Shown in pieces: positions 1-8,284 of a stretch of 64,000 nt of DNA (positions are counted from its first letter, which is position 1; the number at the start of each line of letters is the position of its first letter). The notes beneath the pieces are model-generated. The model was given only the letters and a program-made list of their open reading frames with translations, was not told the DNA's origin and made no database searches. The stretch comes from Bradyrhizobium agreste (lineage in GTDB: Bacteria; Pseudomonadota; Alphaproteobacteria; Rhizobiales; Xanthobacteraceae), in assembly GCF_016031625.1 (NCBI RefSeq), contig NZ_JACCHP010000006.1, forward strand, positions 1 to 64,000, in the 5' to 3' direction. The position numbers were made by a program, and so were the translations under genes.

Positions 1-1
1 G

Positions 2-247
2 TATAGGCCAAGCTCACGTTCATTGCCAAGCAAGCTGCCCGAGCCTGAGTACGAGGAAGGAGCAATCGTGCGCAGGGCCAGTCAGCTCAAGGCCAACTTA
101 CGCTTCGGCAAGCGGCGCTGGCGCGTCCCGGAGGCCTTCCGCGGCGAGCTTTTGGCCATCAGGCCACTCGCCACCGATGGGCAATTCGGCGTCTACTTCG
201 GAGCCCATCAAATCGCATCCATCGATCTACGAGGTGATGCAAAATGA
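2..247 (+). CDS. IS481-family transposase, C-terminal fragment cut by the window edge
   Basis: The reading frame is open from the first bases and ends at TGA 245-247, so this is the tail of a longer protein; the TTG at 23 is not a real start. The visible residues, beginning YRPSSRS and containing LPEPEYEEGAIVRR and FGVYFGAHQIASIDLR, match the C-terminal beta-rich tail that follows the DDE integrase core in IS481-like transposases. The catalytic core would lie left of the window. Family assignment comes from recognised sequence character only. Whether the full element is intact cannot be seen. Confidence 0.65.
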   Translation, partial: YRPSSRSLPSKLPEPEYEEGAIVRRASQLKANLRFGKRRWRVPEAFRGELLAIRPLATDGQFGVYFGAHQIASIDLRGDAK

Positions 248-300
248 ACCCGTTACCCATGTCTCCGAACGGTGTTACCCATGTCCCCGGTCCGCACATC
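248..300. mobile_element. Probable right end of the IS481-type element
   Basis: Immediately after the transposase stop, the 12-mer GTTACCCATGTC occurs twice (252-263 and 274-285), separated by 10 bases. Repeated motifs of this kind are typical of the terminal region of this class of element. The exact terminus and any target-site duplication cannot be fixed without the left end. Confidence 0.45.
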
Positions 301-331
301 AAGCCGGGCAACGACAGTTATCGTGTGGCTC

Positions 332-718
332 TTACTTCGCGCCGTCAGAGGGCGCCGGCGCTGCCGGCTTGCTCGGCGCGGCACCGGTGGTCGTGCCCGG
401 CTCAGTGTTGTTGCGCGGCGTCACGTCACGTATGCCGGGAGGCGCGGCCGGATTGGCCGGCGCCGTCTGCTGAGCGGTTCGCGATGCCGGTTCATTGCTC
501 GCCTGGTTGCCAGTGGTCGTGTTGTTCAAGCCGTAGAACACCGCGCCCAGCACCAGGGCGACGGCCACCGCGAACAGCGCTATCTTGCCGCTGGAGGCGG
601 GACCTTCCCCGAGCTCGGGATCGGCCTGCAGGTCGGCATCCCGGCGCGCCGCGCGAGAATACTCATCGTCGGCGAGGTTCGGGCGGTACGGATCGTTGGG
701 AAAACGGTCGTCAGCCAT
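332..718 (-). CDS. Small single-span membrane protein with Pro/Ala/Thr-rich tail
   Basis: A 128-residue protein of unknown function. Residues 1-43 are charged and predicted cytoplasmic. Residues about 45-64 (IALFAVAVALVLGAVFYGL) form one hydrophobic span. The rest is a low-complexity Ala/Pro/Thr/Asn tail, likely periplasmic. There is no recognised domain. It lies between the IS remnant and a truncated TRIC gene. Similar short anchored proteins are common in Bradyrhizobium-type genomes (family knowledge). Composition and the clean membrane span support it being real. Confidence 0.6.
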   Translation of the reverse strand: MADDRFPNDPYRPNLADDEYSRAARRDADLQADPELGEGPASSGKIALFAVAVALVLGAVFYGLNNTTTGNQASNEPASRTAQQTAPANPAAPPGIRDVTPRNNTEPGTTTGAAPSKPAAPAPSDGAK

Positions 719-787
719 CGATTGGATCTCCTCGGGTTATGACCCCCGGACAACCCTCAGCTGCGAGATTCTGTTCCGCGCCACCTG

Positions 788-1213
788 ATGCTTTCGTCGC
801 ATATTGCCGCCATCGCGGGAATCGGGAACCTGTTCTGTCGTATGCCTCGGGCCTTCAGTTCCATCCTCGATGCGATCGGTCTCGTCGTCTTCACCATGGC
901 CGGCTGCGACGTGGCCTGGCAGATGGATGCTTCGCTGCCGATCGTTATCGTCTCGGGCATGGTGACGGGCTGTGCCGGCGGCGTGCTGCGCGATGTGCTC
1001 TGCAACGACGTGCCGCTGCTGTTTCGCTCCGAGCTCTATGACAGCGTCTCGGTGGTGACGGGGTTGTTCTATGCGACCGCGTTCGGTCTCAAGCTCAACG
1101 CCGAGCTCTGGACCATCCTGACCTTCGTCCTCGGCATCAGCTTCCGCCTGCTTGCGGTGCGCTACAAATGGGAGATGCCGAAGTTCGTGTTCACGGGGGA
1201 TGAAGAGCGGTGA
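788..1213 (+). pseudogene. TRIC (UPF0126) cation channel family gene, 5'-truncated
   Basis: Residues about 22-115 match the second repeat of TRIC/UPF0126 membrane proteins, including the signature GGVLRDVL after two hydrophobic helices. Full-length members are about 200 residues with two tandem three-helix repeats. Here only about 20 residues precede the second repeat and the first repeat is missing. The sequence just upstream (719-787) is too short to hold it and the next gene runs the other way, so the gene appears to have lost its 5' half. A half-size product could be expressed, but the pore of the family is built from both repeats. Confidence 0.6.
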
Positions 1214-1290
1214 GCGCTGTCGCGCGCGAATGGCGAATAGCGACTGGTTCTCGGCCATTCGCCATTCGCTATTCCCCATTCGCCTCTCGC
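1214..1290. repeat. Short palindromic repeat (GCGAATGG/GAATAGCG type)
   Basis: The segment carries GCGAATGGCGAATAGCGAC followed about 10 bases later by its approximate inverse (GCCATTCGCCATTCGCTATT), forming a stem-loop. It overlaps the 3' end of the convergent cytochrome gene: on the minus strand the repeat encodes that protein's last residues (ANGE) and its TAG stop at 1269-1271. Repeats of this type are dispersed in Bradyrhizobium-like genomes. Confidence 0.6.
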
Positions 1291-2504
1291 TTCCTTGCTT
1301 TCGCCACCTGTGCCGGCGTCACCAGCGGGCCTGCATTGCCCCAGGAATTGCGGATGTAGTTCGTCACCGCGGCGATCTCGGCGTCGGACAGCTGCTTGGC
1401 GTAAGCCGGCATCTCGCCGGTGTTCGGCGCGCGCGGCGTCGTCACGGTGTGAGCACCGTCGAGCATGATGCGCAAGGTCGAGGACGGATTGATCGATTGC
1501 AGCAGCGCATTGCCCGGCAGCGGCGGGTAGATGCGCGGGCTGCCCGTGCCGTCGGCCTCGTGGCAGGCGATGCAGAGCTTTGCGTACACCGCCTGGCCGG
1601 CCTTCATCTCGGCTGCGTCCGGCGGCGTCACGATGGTCTCGCGCCGCGTCGGCGGCAGGCTCTTCAGATAGGTCGCGATCGCGCGCACATCGGCATCGCT
1701 CATCTTCGAGGTCGAGTTGACGACGACCTCCGCCATCGGCCCGCCGGCGTGGCTTTTGGCATTGCGCCCGGTTTGCAGGTACTCCGTGATATCGGCCTCG
1801 CTCCACGATTTCAGCCCGGTGCGCGCGGCGCCATCGAGCCGCGGTGCGAACCAGCCGCCGACCTCGTTGCCGGACAGCGCCTGCGCATCCCGGTCGGCGC
1901 CGAAATAATTCTTCGGGGTATGGCATGCGCCGCAATGGCCGAGCCCGGTGACGAGATAGCCGCCTCTGTTCCAGGCCGCGCTCTTGGTCTGGTCCGGCTC
2001 GAACAGGCCGGGCTTGAAGTACATCGCGTTCCAAAGCCGCATCAGGCCGCGATAGCCGAACGGCCAACGCAGCTCCGGCGGCTTGTTGCGGCTGGTGACG
2101 GGCGCCAGCGTGGCGAGATAGGCGCGGATCGCCAGCGTGTCGTCTTTCGTCATCCGCGTGAAGTAGGGATAGGGAAACGCCGGGTAATAGTTCGAGCCGT
2201 CGGGCGCGATGCCGGTGCGCAAGGCGCGGGTGAAATCGGCATCCGTCCAGCCGCCGATGCCAGTGTCACGGTCCGGCGTCAGGTTCGGCGCATAGATCGC
2301 GCCAAAGGGCGTGTCGATGCGCTTGCCGCCCGCGAACGGTTTTGCCGGATCGGCGGTGTGGCAGCCCGCGCAATCGCCGGCCTCGACCAGCGCCTTGCCA
2401 TAGGCGACCAGCTCGGGCGATGGTCCGGCGGCGCCGGCCGCGCTTCCAACTGCGCTGCACAACGCCAAGCCGACAAGCGCCAGGCCAGTCAGAATCGTCC
2501 GCAT
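1269..2504 (-). CDS. Triheme c-type cytochrome (alcohol/gluconate dehydrogenase subunit-like)
   Basis: A 411-residue exported cytochrome with a Sec signal peptide (residues 1-25) and three CXXCH heme sites: CAGCH (45-49), CGACH in the middle third and CIACH in the last third. This three-heme layout is that of the membrane cytochrome subunit of quinoprotein alcohol, aldehyde and gluconate dehydrogenases, which passes electrons to ubiquinone or a terminal oxidase from the periplasm. No dehydrogenase large or small subunit is adjacent, so its donor is unknown. The C-terminus runs into a dispersed repeat that supplies the stop codon. Confidence 0.85.
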   Translation of the reverse strand: MRTILTGLALVGLALCSAVGSAAGAAGPSPELVAYGKALVEAGDCAGCHTADPAKPFAGGKRIDTPFGAIYAPNLTPDRDTGIGGWTDADFTRALRTGIAPDGSNYYPAFPYPYFTRMTKDDTLAIRAYLATLAPVTSRNKPPELRWPFGYRGLMRLWNAMYFKPGLFEPDQTKSAAWNRGGYLVTGLGHCGACHTPKNYFGADRDAQALSGNEVGGWFAPRLDGAARTGLKSWSEADITEYLQTGRNAKSHAGGPMAEVVVNSTSKMSDADVRAIATYLKSLPPTRRETIVTPPDAAEMKAGQAVYAKLCIACHEADGTGSPRIYPPLPGNALLQSINPSSTLRIMLDGAHTVTTPRAPNTGEMPAYAKQLSDAEIAAVTNYIRNSWGNAGPLVTPAQVAKARKREANGE

Positions 2505-2785
2505 CGGAAGGCTCTCCTGCGACTAATCGCCGTCACCCGCATGGGCACGCGTCAATTCATTTCGCGACGGCGGGGGTATGGTGACACAAACTGAAAACGC
2601 CATGCGTGTTTCAGGCCACGAAATTGCGATTTTTGCTCAGGCCTCTCTTTGGTCCAGATTTCTGATGCGGATCATGAAATATCCGACATAGAGTGGCGGA
2701 GGTGGTCGGCGCGCCCTAGCTAAAAACAACGGGCAGGCAACGACTTAAGTGTGCAAGACCTGAACAAGGCGCAAGCGAGGACAGC

Positions 2786-5700
2786 ATGGGCATCAACCAA
2801 GGTCCGATCAGTCTCGATCAAAAGTACACCCAGCAGACCGGACACGTCTTCACCACGGGCATCCAGGCCCTGGTCCGCTTGCCGATGGCCCAGATCCGGC
2901 GCGACCGCGCCAACGGCCTCAACACCGCGGGCTTCATCTCCGGCTATCGCGGCTCGCCGCTCGGCGGCTACGACCAGCAGCTCTTCGCCGCCCGCAAGCA
3001 TCTCGAGCAGTACAACATCAAGTTCCAGCCGGGCGTGAACGAGGACCTGGCGGCGACCGCGGTGTGGGGCTCGCAGCAGCTCAACCTTTCGCCCGGCGCC
3101 AAATACGACGGCGTAGTCGGGATCTGGTACGGCAAGGGCCCGGGCGTCGATCGCTGCGGCGACGTCTTCCGTCACGGCAATGCCGCGGGCTCCGCCAAGA
3201 ACGGCGGCGTGCTTTGCCTTGCCGGCGATGACCACGGCGCAAAATCCTCCACCGTCCCGCATCAGTCCGACCATGCTTTCATGTCGGCGCTGATGCCGTA
3301 TCTCTATCCCTCGAGCATCCACGAGATGATCGAGATGGGCCTGCTCGGCATCGCGATGTCGCGCTATTCCGGCTGCTGGGTCGGCATGAAGGTGATCACG
3401 GAGACGGTGGAGACCACCGCCGAGATCGACCTCACCGACGAGATGAAGCCCTTCATCATCCCCACCGATTTCGAGCTGCCGCCCGGCGGCCTCAACCTGC
3501 GCTGGCCGGACGACCGCTTCGAGCAGGACCGGCGCCTGCAGGATTACAAGGGCTTTGCCGCCATCGCCTTTGCGCGCGCCAACAAGGTCAACCGCGTCAC
3601 CATGGATTCGCCGAACGCACGCTTCGGCATCATGGCCTCGGGCAAGAGCTACGAGGACGTGCGCCAGGCGCTGCGCGAGCTCGGCATCACCGAGGAGGTC
3701 GCCGCCAGAATCGGCCTTCGCCTCTACAAGATCGGCATGCCTTGGCCGCTCGAGCCGGAAGGCGTGCATGAATTCGCCGTCGGTCTCGAAGAGATCTTCA
3801 TCGTCGAGGAGCGGCGCGAGATCGTCGAGAACCAGGTCAAGCAGGTGTTGTTCAACTGGCGCGACGACGTGCGCCCGCGCATCGTCGGTAAGATGGACGA
3901 GCACGACAAGCGCTTCCTGACCTTCGCCGCCGAGCTCAGCGTCGCCTCGCTTGCGACTTCGCTGACCGAGCGGCTGCTTCGACTTGATCTCAACCCTGAA
4001 ATCGCTTCGATGCTCCGCGCCAAGGCCGACTGGTTCAACGGCCGCCAGGCGACCCAGATGCAGGCGGTCGCCCCTGTGTCCCGAACCCCGTATTTCTGCT
4101 CCGGCTGCCCCCACAACACGTCGACGAAAGTTCCCGAAGGCAGCCGCGCGCTTGCCGGCATCGGCTGCCACTTCATGGCGCTGTGGATGGACCGCTCGAC
4201 CGAGACCTTTACGCATATGGGCGGCGAGGGCGTGCCCTGGGTCGGCATCGCGCCCTTCACAAACGAGAACCACATCTTCGCCAATCTCGGCGACGGCACC
4301 TATTTCCATTCGGGCATTCTCGCCATCCGCCAGGCAATCGCCTCCAAGGCCAACATCACCTACAAGATCCTGTACAACGACGCTGTGGCGATGACCGGTG
4401 GCCAGCGTCACGACGGCGATCTCTCGCCGCAGAAGATCATGGCCCAGCTTCATGCCGAGGGCATCAGCGAAATTTATCTTGTCTCGGAAAATCCAGACGC
4501 TTACCCGGCCGATACCATCGCACCAGGGGTGAAGAAGTATCACCGCGACGAGCTCGACAACGTCATGAAGATGTGCCGCGAATACAAGGGCACCTCCGCG
4601 ATCGTGTTCGTGCAGACCTGCGCCGCCGAGAAGCGCCGCCGCCGCAAGCGTGGCCTAATGGAGGATCCGCCGCGCCGCGTCATGATCAATCCGGCCGTCT
4701 GCGAAGGCTGCGGCGATTGCTCGGTGCAGTCGAACTGCATCTCGGTCGAGCCGCTGGAGACCGAGTTCGGCCGCAAGCGCGCCATCAACCAGTCGTCCTG
4801 CAACAAGGACTATTCCTGCCTGAAGGGATTCTGTCCGTCCTTCGTCACCATCGACGGCGGCGCGCCGCGCCACCGTGCGCCAGCCGAGCTCGCCGAGATC
4901 GGCGAGTTGCCCGAGCCGGCCTCGCGCCCGACGCTCGACCGGCCCTATAACATCGCCGTCGGCGGCGTCGGCGGCACCGGCGTCCTCACCATCGGCGCGC
5001 TGCTCGGCATGGCCGCCCATATCGAGGGCAAGGCCTCGATGATCCTGGACATGTCGGGCCTTGCGCAAAAGGGCGGGGCGGTGCTCAGCCATGTCCGCCT
5101 GTCCGATCATCCCGCCGAGGTGACCTGCTCGCGCATCGTCACCGGCACGGCCGATCTCGTGCTCGCCGCCGATGAAGTCGTCGCGGTCGCCAAGGACACC
5201 ATCACCCTTTGCGATACCAGCCGCACCCGCGGCATCATCAACAGCCACGTCATTCCCACCGCCGACTTCATCCTCAACCGCGATTTCAATTTCCAGACCC
5301 GCAAGCTGAACGGACTGTTGGAAACCGCGCTGCACAAGGATTCGGTCTTCTTCGACTTCACGAGGCCTGCCGAGCAGCTGCTCGGCGATGCCATCGCCAC
5401 CAACATGATGATGATGGGCTATGCCTATCAGAAGCGTCTGTTGCCGCTCTCCGCGGAAGCGATCGAGCAGGCGATCGAGGTCAATGGTGTCTCGATCAAG
5501 ATGAACAAGGAAGCCTTCCGCCTCGGCCGTCTCGCAGTCGCCGACCCCAAGCGCCTTGCCGACATGCTGAAGGGCACGGACGGGGTGGTCGCGCCGAAGC
5601 CGCTGGAGGCCATGACGCTGGACGAGGTCATCGAGCATCGCGCCAAGCATCTCACCGCCTACCAGAACGCCCGTCTCGCCAAGCGCTATCGCAAGCTGGT

Positions 5701-6277
5701 CGACCAGGTGCGCGATGCCGCCGCGAAGGGCGGCTATGGCGATGCGCTGCCGCGCGCGGTCGCGGTGAACTACGCCAAGCTCCTGGCCTATAAGGACGAA
5801 TACGAAGTCGCGCGGCTCTATACCGACGGCGCCTTCGAGCAGCAGCTCCGCGACCAGTTCGAGGGCGACTTCAAGTTCAATTTCAACCTCGCGCCACCCA
5901 TCCTGGCAAGCGGTGTCGATGCCTTGGGCCGTCCCAAGAAGCGCGTCTTCGGCCCGTGGATGCTGAAGGTCTTCCGCGTCCTGGCCAAGTTCAAATTCCT
6001 GCGCGGCACACCGTTCGACATCTTCGGCCGCAGCGCCGACCGCAAGCTCGAGCGCGACCTGATCGCCGGCTACGAGAAGGACGTCGCCACCGTGCTCGGC
6101 CTGTTGTCGCCGCTCACGATCGACACCGCGGTCGAGCTGCTCTCGCTGCCCGACCGCATCCGCGGCTACGGCCCGGTGAAGGAGAAGGCCGTGAACGACG
6201 CCAAGGCCCGCTACGCCCAGCTCGCCGCGGACCTCGCCAACCCGCCGCCCGCGCCCAGGCAGATCGCGGCGGAGTAG
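2786..6277 (+). CDS. Indolepyruvate ferredoxin oxidoreductase, fused alpha-beta form
   Basis: A 1163-residue single-chain enzyme of the 2-oxoacid:ferredoxin oxidoreductase superfamily. It would oxidatively decarboxylate aryl- or branched-chain 2-oxoacids to acyl-CoA using thiamine diphosphate and Fe-S clusters in the cytoplasm. The N-terminal half carries the pyrimidine-binding and TPP-binding regions (FCSGCPHNTSTKVPEGSRA, then GGEGVPWVGIAPF and NLGDGTYFHSG). A cysteine cluster starts at C639 (CEGCGDC) and is followed by CNKDYSCLKGFC. The C-terminal third holds the gamma-type domain (GGVGGTGVLTIGALLG). Length matches fused proteobacterial forms. ATG 2786 follows the purine-rich GCGAGGACAGC. 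It stands alone, divergent from the cytochrome gene. Confidence 0.92.
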   Translation: MGINQGPISLDQKYTQQTGHVFTTGIQALVRLPMAQIRRDRANGLNTAGFISGYRGSPLGGYDQQLFAARKHLEQYNIKFQPGVNEDLAATAVWGSQQLNLSPGAKYDGVVGIWYGKGPGVDRCGDVFRHGNAAGSAKNGGVLCLAGDDHGAKSSTVPHQSDHAFMSALMPYLYPSSIHEMIEMGLLGIAMSRYSGCWVGMKVITETVETTAEIDLTDEMKPFIIPTDFELPPGGLNLRWPDDRFEQDRRLQDYKGFAAIAFARANKVNRVTMDSPNARFGIMASGKSYEDVRQALRELGITEEVAARIGLRLYKIGMPWPLEPEGVHEFAVGLEEIFIVEERREIVENQVKQVLFNWRDDVRPRIVGKMDEHDKRFLTFAAELSVASLATSLTERLLRLDLNPEIASMLRAKADWFNGRQATQMQAVAPVSRTPYFCSGCPHNTSTKVPEGSRALAGIGCHFMALWMDRSTETFTHMGGEGVPWVGIAPFTNENHIFANLGDGTYFHSGILAIRQAIASKANITYKILYNDAVAMTGGQRHDGDLSPQKIMAQLHAEGISEIYLVSENPDAYPADTIAPGVKKYHRDELDNVMKMCREYKGTSAIVFVQTCAAEKRRRRKRGLMEDPPRRVMINPAVCEGCGDCSVQSNCISVEPLETEFGRKRAINQSSCNKDYSCLKGFCPSFVTIDGGAPRHRAPAELAEIGELPEPASRPTLDRPYNIAVGGVGGTGVLTIGALLGMAAHIEGKASMILDMSGLAQKGGAVLSHVRLSDHPAEVTCSRIVTGTADLVLAADEVVAVAKDTITLCDTSRTRGIINSHVIPTADFILNRDFNFQTRKLNGLLETALHKDSVFFDFTRPAEQLLGDAIATNMMMMGYAYQKRLLPLSAEAIEQAIEVNGVSIKMNKEAFRLGRLAVADPKRLADMLKGTDGVVAPKPLEAMTLDEVIEHRAKHLTAYQNARLAKRYRKLVDQVRDAAAKGGYGDALPRAVAVNYAKLLAYKDEYEVARLYTDGAFEQQLRDQFEGDFKFNFNLAPPILASGVDALGRPKKRVFGPWMLKVFRVLAKFKFLRGTPFDIFGRSADRKLERDLIAGYEKDVATVLGLLSPLTIDTAVELLSLPDRIRGYGPVKEKAVNDAKARYAQLAADLANPPPAPRQIAAE

Positions 6278-6282
6278 CCGCC

Positions 6283-6368
6283 GTAGCCCGGATGGAGCGC
6301 AGCGTAATCCGGGACGAGTGCGTCCGGAGGTGACGGCCCCGGATTGCGCTGCGCTCCATCCGGGCTAC
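6283..6368. repeat. Palindromic extragenic repeat (GTAGCCCGGATGGAGCGC family)
   Basis: GTAGCCCGGATGGAGCGCAG at 6283 is answered by CTGCGCTCCATCCGGGCTAC ending at 6368, giving a long near-perfect stem around a GC-rich loop. It sits just after the oxidoreductase stop codon and could also act as a bidirectional terminator or mRNA 3'-end stabiliser. The family is common between genes in Bradyrhizobium relatives. Confidence 0.85.
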
Positions 6369-6403
6369 GCTACTCAACCAGTCATCGGGACCGCCTACGG
6401 CAG

Positions 6404-6868
6404 ATGAAATTGCCATACGAAGAAAGCTCCGTGTTCGCAATGCCGCTTCGACACGGTGGATTTGCCCGCGGAGTCGTTGCCCGAATGCCCCGTCGGGGAA
6501 GGGTCGTGTTGGGATACTTTTTCGGTCCACGTCTCGAAACGCCAGCGTCGGCAACGCTTGATGACCTTCACCCCAATCTTGCTGTGGCCAGGATCCGCTT
6601 TGGAGACCTCGGGCTGATTCAAGGCCGATGGTTAGTCATCGGCAAGATGCCCAATTGGCATCGGGCAGATTGGCCAATCCCCGACTTTGTCAGGCGAGAT
6701 CCGATATCGAGAAAGGCCTGGCTTGTGCGATACCACGAACCGCTTCGTAGCGTGTCCGAGCCACTTTCAGATTATGACGACTTGCAGCTCTTGGAGAGTG
6801 ACGGCCTGTACGGCGCGGGAGCGGCGGAAGCAAAGATTTCAAAGCTCCTGGCTCTGCAGCTGAATTGA
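6404..6868 (+). CDS. Imm26-family immunity-like protein
   Basis: A 154-residue protein starting at ATG 6404; the earlier in-frame start at 6344 lies inside the palindromic repeat and is rejected. Features typical of Imm26-type proteins are the opening MKLPYEESSVFAMPLRHGGF, the stretch VLGYFFGPR, the motif RFGDLGLIQGRWLVIG and a late DGLYGAGAAE. In the family, such proteins protect against polymorphic or contact-dependent toxins. No toxin gene is present, so it is an orphan. Codon choice is less GC-biased than in neighbouring catabolic genes, and repeats flank it, which fits acquisition by transfer. Confidence 0.7.
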   Translation: MKLPYEESSVFAMPLRHGGFARGVVARMPRRGRVVLGYFFGPRLETPASATLDDLHPNLAVARIRFGDLGLIQGRWLVIGKMPNWHRADWPIPDFVRRDPISRKAWLVRYHEPLRSVSEPLSDYDDLQLLESDGLYGAGAAEAKISKLLALQLN

Positions 6869-6874
6869 CCAGAT

Positions 6875-6916
6875 CGTAGGGTGGGCAAAGGCGCGACGCG
6901 CCATGCCCACCATCCG
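6875..6916. repeat. Short palindromic repeat (GTAGGGTGGGCAAAG family)
   Basis: CGTAGGGTGGGCAAAGGCGC is followed by GCGCCATGCCCACC, a short stem-loop. A longer copy with the same opening occurs at 7523-7612, so the two copies bracket the DUF4262 gene. Confidence 0.75.
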
Positions 6917-7020
6917 ACCAGACGTTCGAAAGGAGATGTGGGCACGCTTGCTTTGCCCGCCGCACGGCACTAACAGGAGCGAGGTCTCATCCGCTCTCCG
7001 TAGGACTAGGCGAGCAAGCC

Positions 7021-7527
7021 ATGTTCACAGCCCTTGATGCGCCCCCTGGTCGGCTCGACAAGCACGAGCAGAATTTCGTCGAGAAAGTTCGCGCGCACGG
7101 CTGGTTCGGCACGCATGTCATGCCGGACAGCGAGGGGCCGGGCTTTAGCTACACGACCGGCTTCTGGCTGAAGTTCAGATTTCCGGAGGTGATCCTGTTC
7201 TCGCTGCGGCAACAGACCGCTCACGACACGTTCTGGACGCTCTATCGCGAGCTCGAGGCTGGGCGGCGTCCGCCGGTCGGCCAGCCGACCGATGCGATCT
7301 TTGAGAACGTTAGCGCGGTCTTTCTGCCGGTGTCGTTGCGGCAATATCCGAACTATCTTGGCTGGAGCAGGTGGTTCTATGGCAATGACGGGTTCGAGTG
7401 TCTGCAACTCGTGTATCCCGATCGCGAAGGCCGTTTTCCGTGGGCCGCCGCCGCATCGGCCGAAGCCCGCGTGGCGCAGCCCGACCTGACGGAAGGCAAT
7501 TGGCAGGGACTACGCAAGCTCTCGTAG
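7021..7527 (+). CDS. DUF4262-domain protein
   Basis: A 168-residue soluble protein matching the DUF4262 family from its N-terminal half: DKHEQNFVEKVRAHGWFGTHV, PGFSYTTGFW and FPEVILFSLRQQ, with a later region rich in Trp/Tyr/Phe (YPNYLGWSRWFYGNDG). Biochemical function is unknown. Some members occur with polymorphic-toxin and immunity genes (family knowledge, moderate certainty), which fits the Imm26-like gene about 150 bases upstream on the same strand. Its TAG stop at 7525-7527 is part of the CGTAGGGTGGG repeat, so the native C-terminus may have been altered by the repeat. Confidence 0.75.
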   Translation: MFTALDAPPGRLDKHEQNFVEKVRAHGWFGTHVMPDSEGPGFSYTTGFWLKFRFPEVILFSLRQQTAHDTFWTLYRELEAGRRPPVGQPTDAIFENVSAVFLPVSLRQYPNYLGWSRWFYGNDGFECLQLVYPDREGRFPWAAAASAEARVAQPDLTEGNWQGLRKLS

Positions 7528-7612
7528 GGTGGGCAAAGCGAAGCGTGCCCACGTCTTCGAGATTGATCTCGGCGAGGTAGGCATGGCGCGTTGCGCCTTT
7601 GCCTACCCTACG
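7523..7612. repeat. Palindromic repeat (GTAGGGTGGGCAAAG family), long copy
   Basis: CGTAGGGTGGGCAAAGCGAA at the left end is matched by CGCCTTTGCCTACCCTACG at the right, with an internal GTGCCCAC/GTAGGCATGGCGCG core. It overlaps the stop codon of the DUF4262 gene. Same family as 6875-6916. Confidence 0.8.
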
Positions 7613-7628
7613 ACACTATCGCTTGTGC

Positions 7629-8160
7629 TGCCCGTCGGGCAAAACACCCACGCCGTTGGTCAATCCGCACGCGCAAAAACATTCCGCTTTACCGAAATTC
7701 GGAATTGTCGTATCTGTCCGCCACCTCATCCCACTCAAAGGGGCGTATCGCGATCGTCACGAAACGCGGGGTGAGCGGCGGTGGACGCGGGCTGCGTCGC
7801 GCGAGTCTCTCGCGCGCACGACGGGCGCGGTCTCGCGTACGGCAAAATCGTGTGGTCCTGACGCCCGGGGTCTGTGCGTCAAGTCTTGCGGGTCTCTCGC
7901 AAGGCGACGGGGGCAATAGTGCATCGCTCCCCGGGGAGAGCGCGACATAAGCCGTAAAGCCACTGCGCAGGGAAGGCCGGATGTTTGGCTTCACCTGTAT
8001 GCCGCTGTGCATCTGTTCTTCGCGCAATTTCGCGCACAGCGGACCGTGGGTGCCCGGCCGGCACCCGGTCTTCCCTGCGCCCTCTGTATTTGGAGGGAGC
8101 GAGACGGAAGCAAAACTCGGGCGAACCCGCCGCGAGCATGCGGGCGTGTCTGCGATTCAG
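7629..8160 (+). repeat. Large dispersed noncoding repeat, copy A (possible structured element)
   Basis: About 530 bases without a convincing gene, homologous over most of its length to the reverse complement of 32168-32770. Strongly conserved blocks are CGTATCGCGATCGTCACGAA, the block beginning TACGGCAAAATCGTGTGGTCC near 7839, and the 49-base block at about 7903-7953 containing GGCAATAGTGCATCGCTCC. Two arms, GCGCAGGGAAGGCCGG (7965-7980) and CCGGTCTTCCCTGCGC (8065-8080), pair over 16 positions with one G-U. Short reading frames exist, but the conserved segments fall in different frames in the two copies, arguing against coding. Boundaries are approximate. Confidence 0.75.
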
Positions 8161-8197
8161 TTGTGAGTGGAAGAGCGACGGCGATATCCGCGAACTC

Positions 8198-8284
8198 CGT
8201 CATTGCGAGCGCAGCGAAGCAATCCAGAATCTTTCCGTGGAGGGACTCTGGATTGCTTCGTCGCAAGGGCTCCTCGCAATGACG
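8198..8284. repeat. Palindromic repeat (CGTCATTGCGAGCGCAGCGAAG family)
   Basis: CGTCATTGCGAGCGCAGCGA and AGCAATCCAGA on the left are mirrored by TCTGGATTGCTTCGTCGC and CTCGCAATGACG on the right, forming a long stem. A widely dispersed repeat type in Bradyrhizobium-like chromosomes. It lies about 165 bases upstream of the thiolase start. Confidence 0.85.

Noticed and set aside
737..1279. A 180-codon minus-strand frame opposite the TRIC fragment
   Set aside because: Low-complexity charged sequence antisense to a recognisable membrane protein and crossing a repeat.
2720..4543. A 607-codon minus-strand frame over the indolepyruvate oxidoreductase
   Set aside because: Antisense to a strongly conserved enzyme with clear domains; no motif of its own.
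6344..6403. An earlier start for the Imm26-like gene
   Set aside because: The extra 20 residues are encoded by the palindromic repeat and do not match the family.
7591..7950. Short plus-strand frames in repeat copy A
   Set aside because: The strings shared with copy B fall in different frames, so the conservation is at DNA level.
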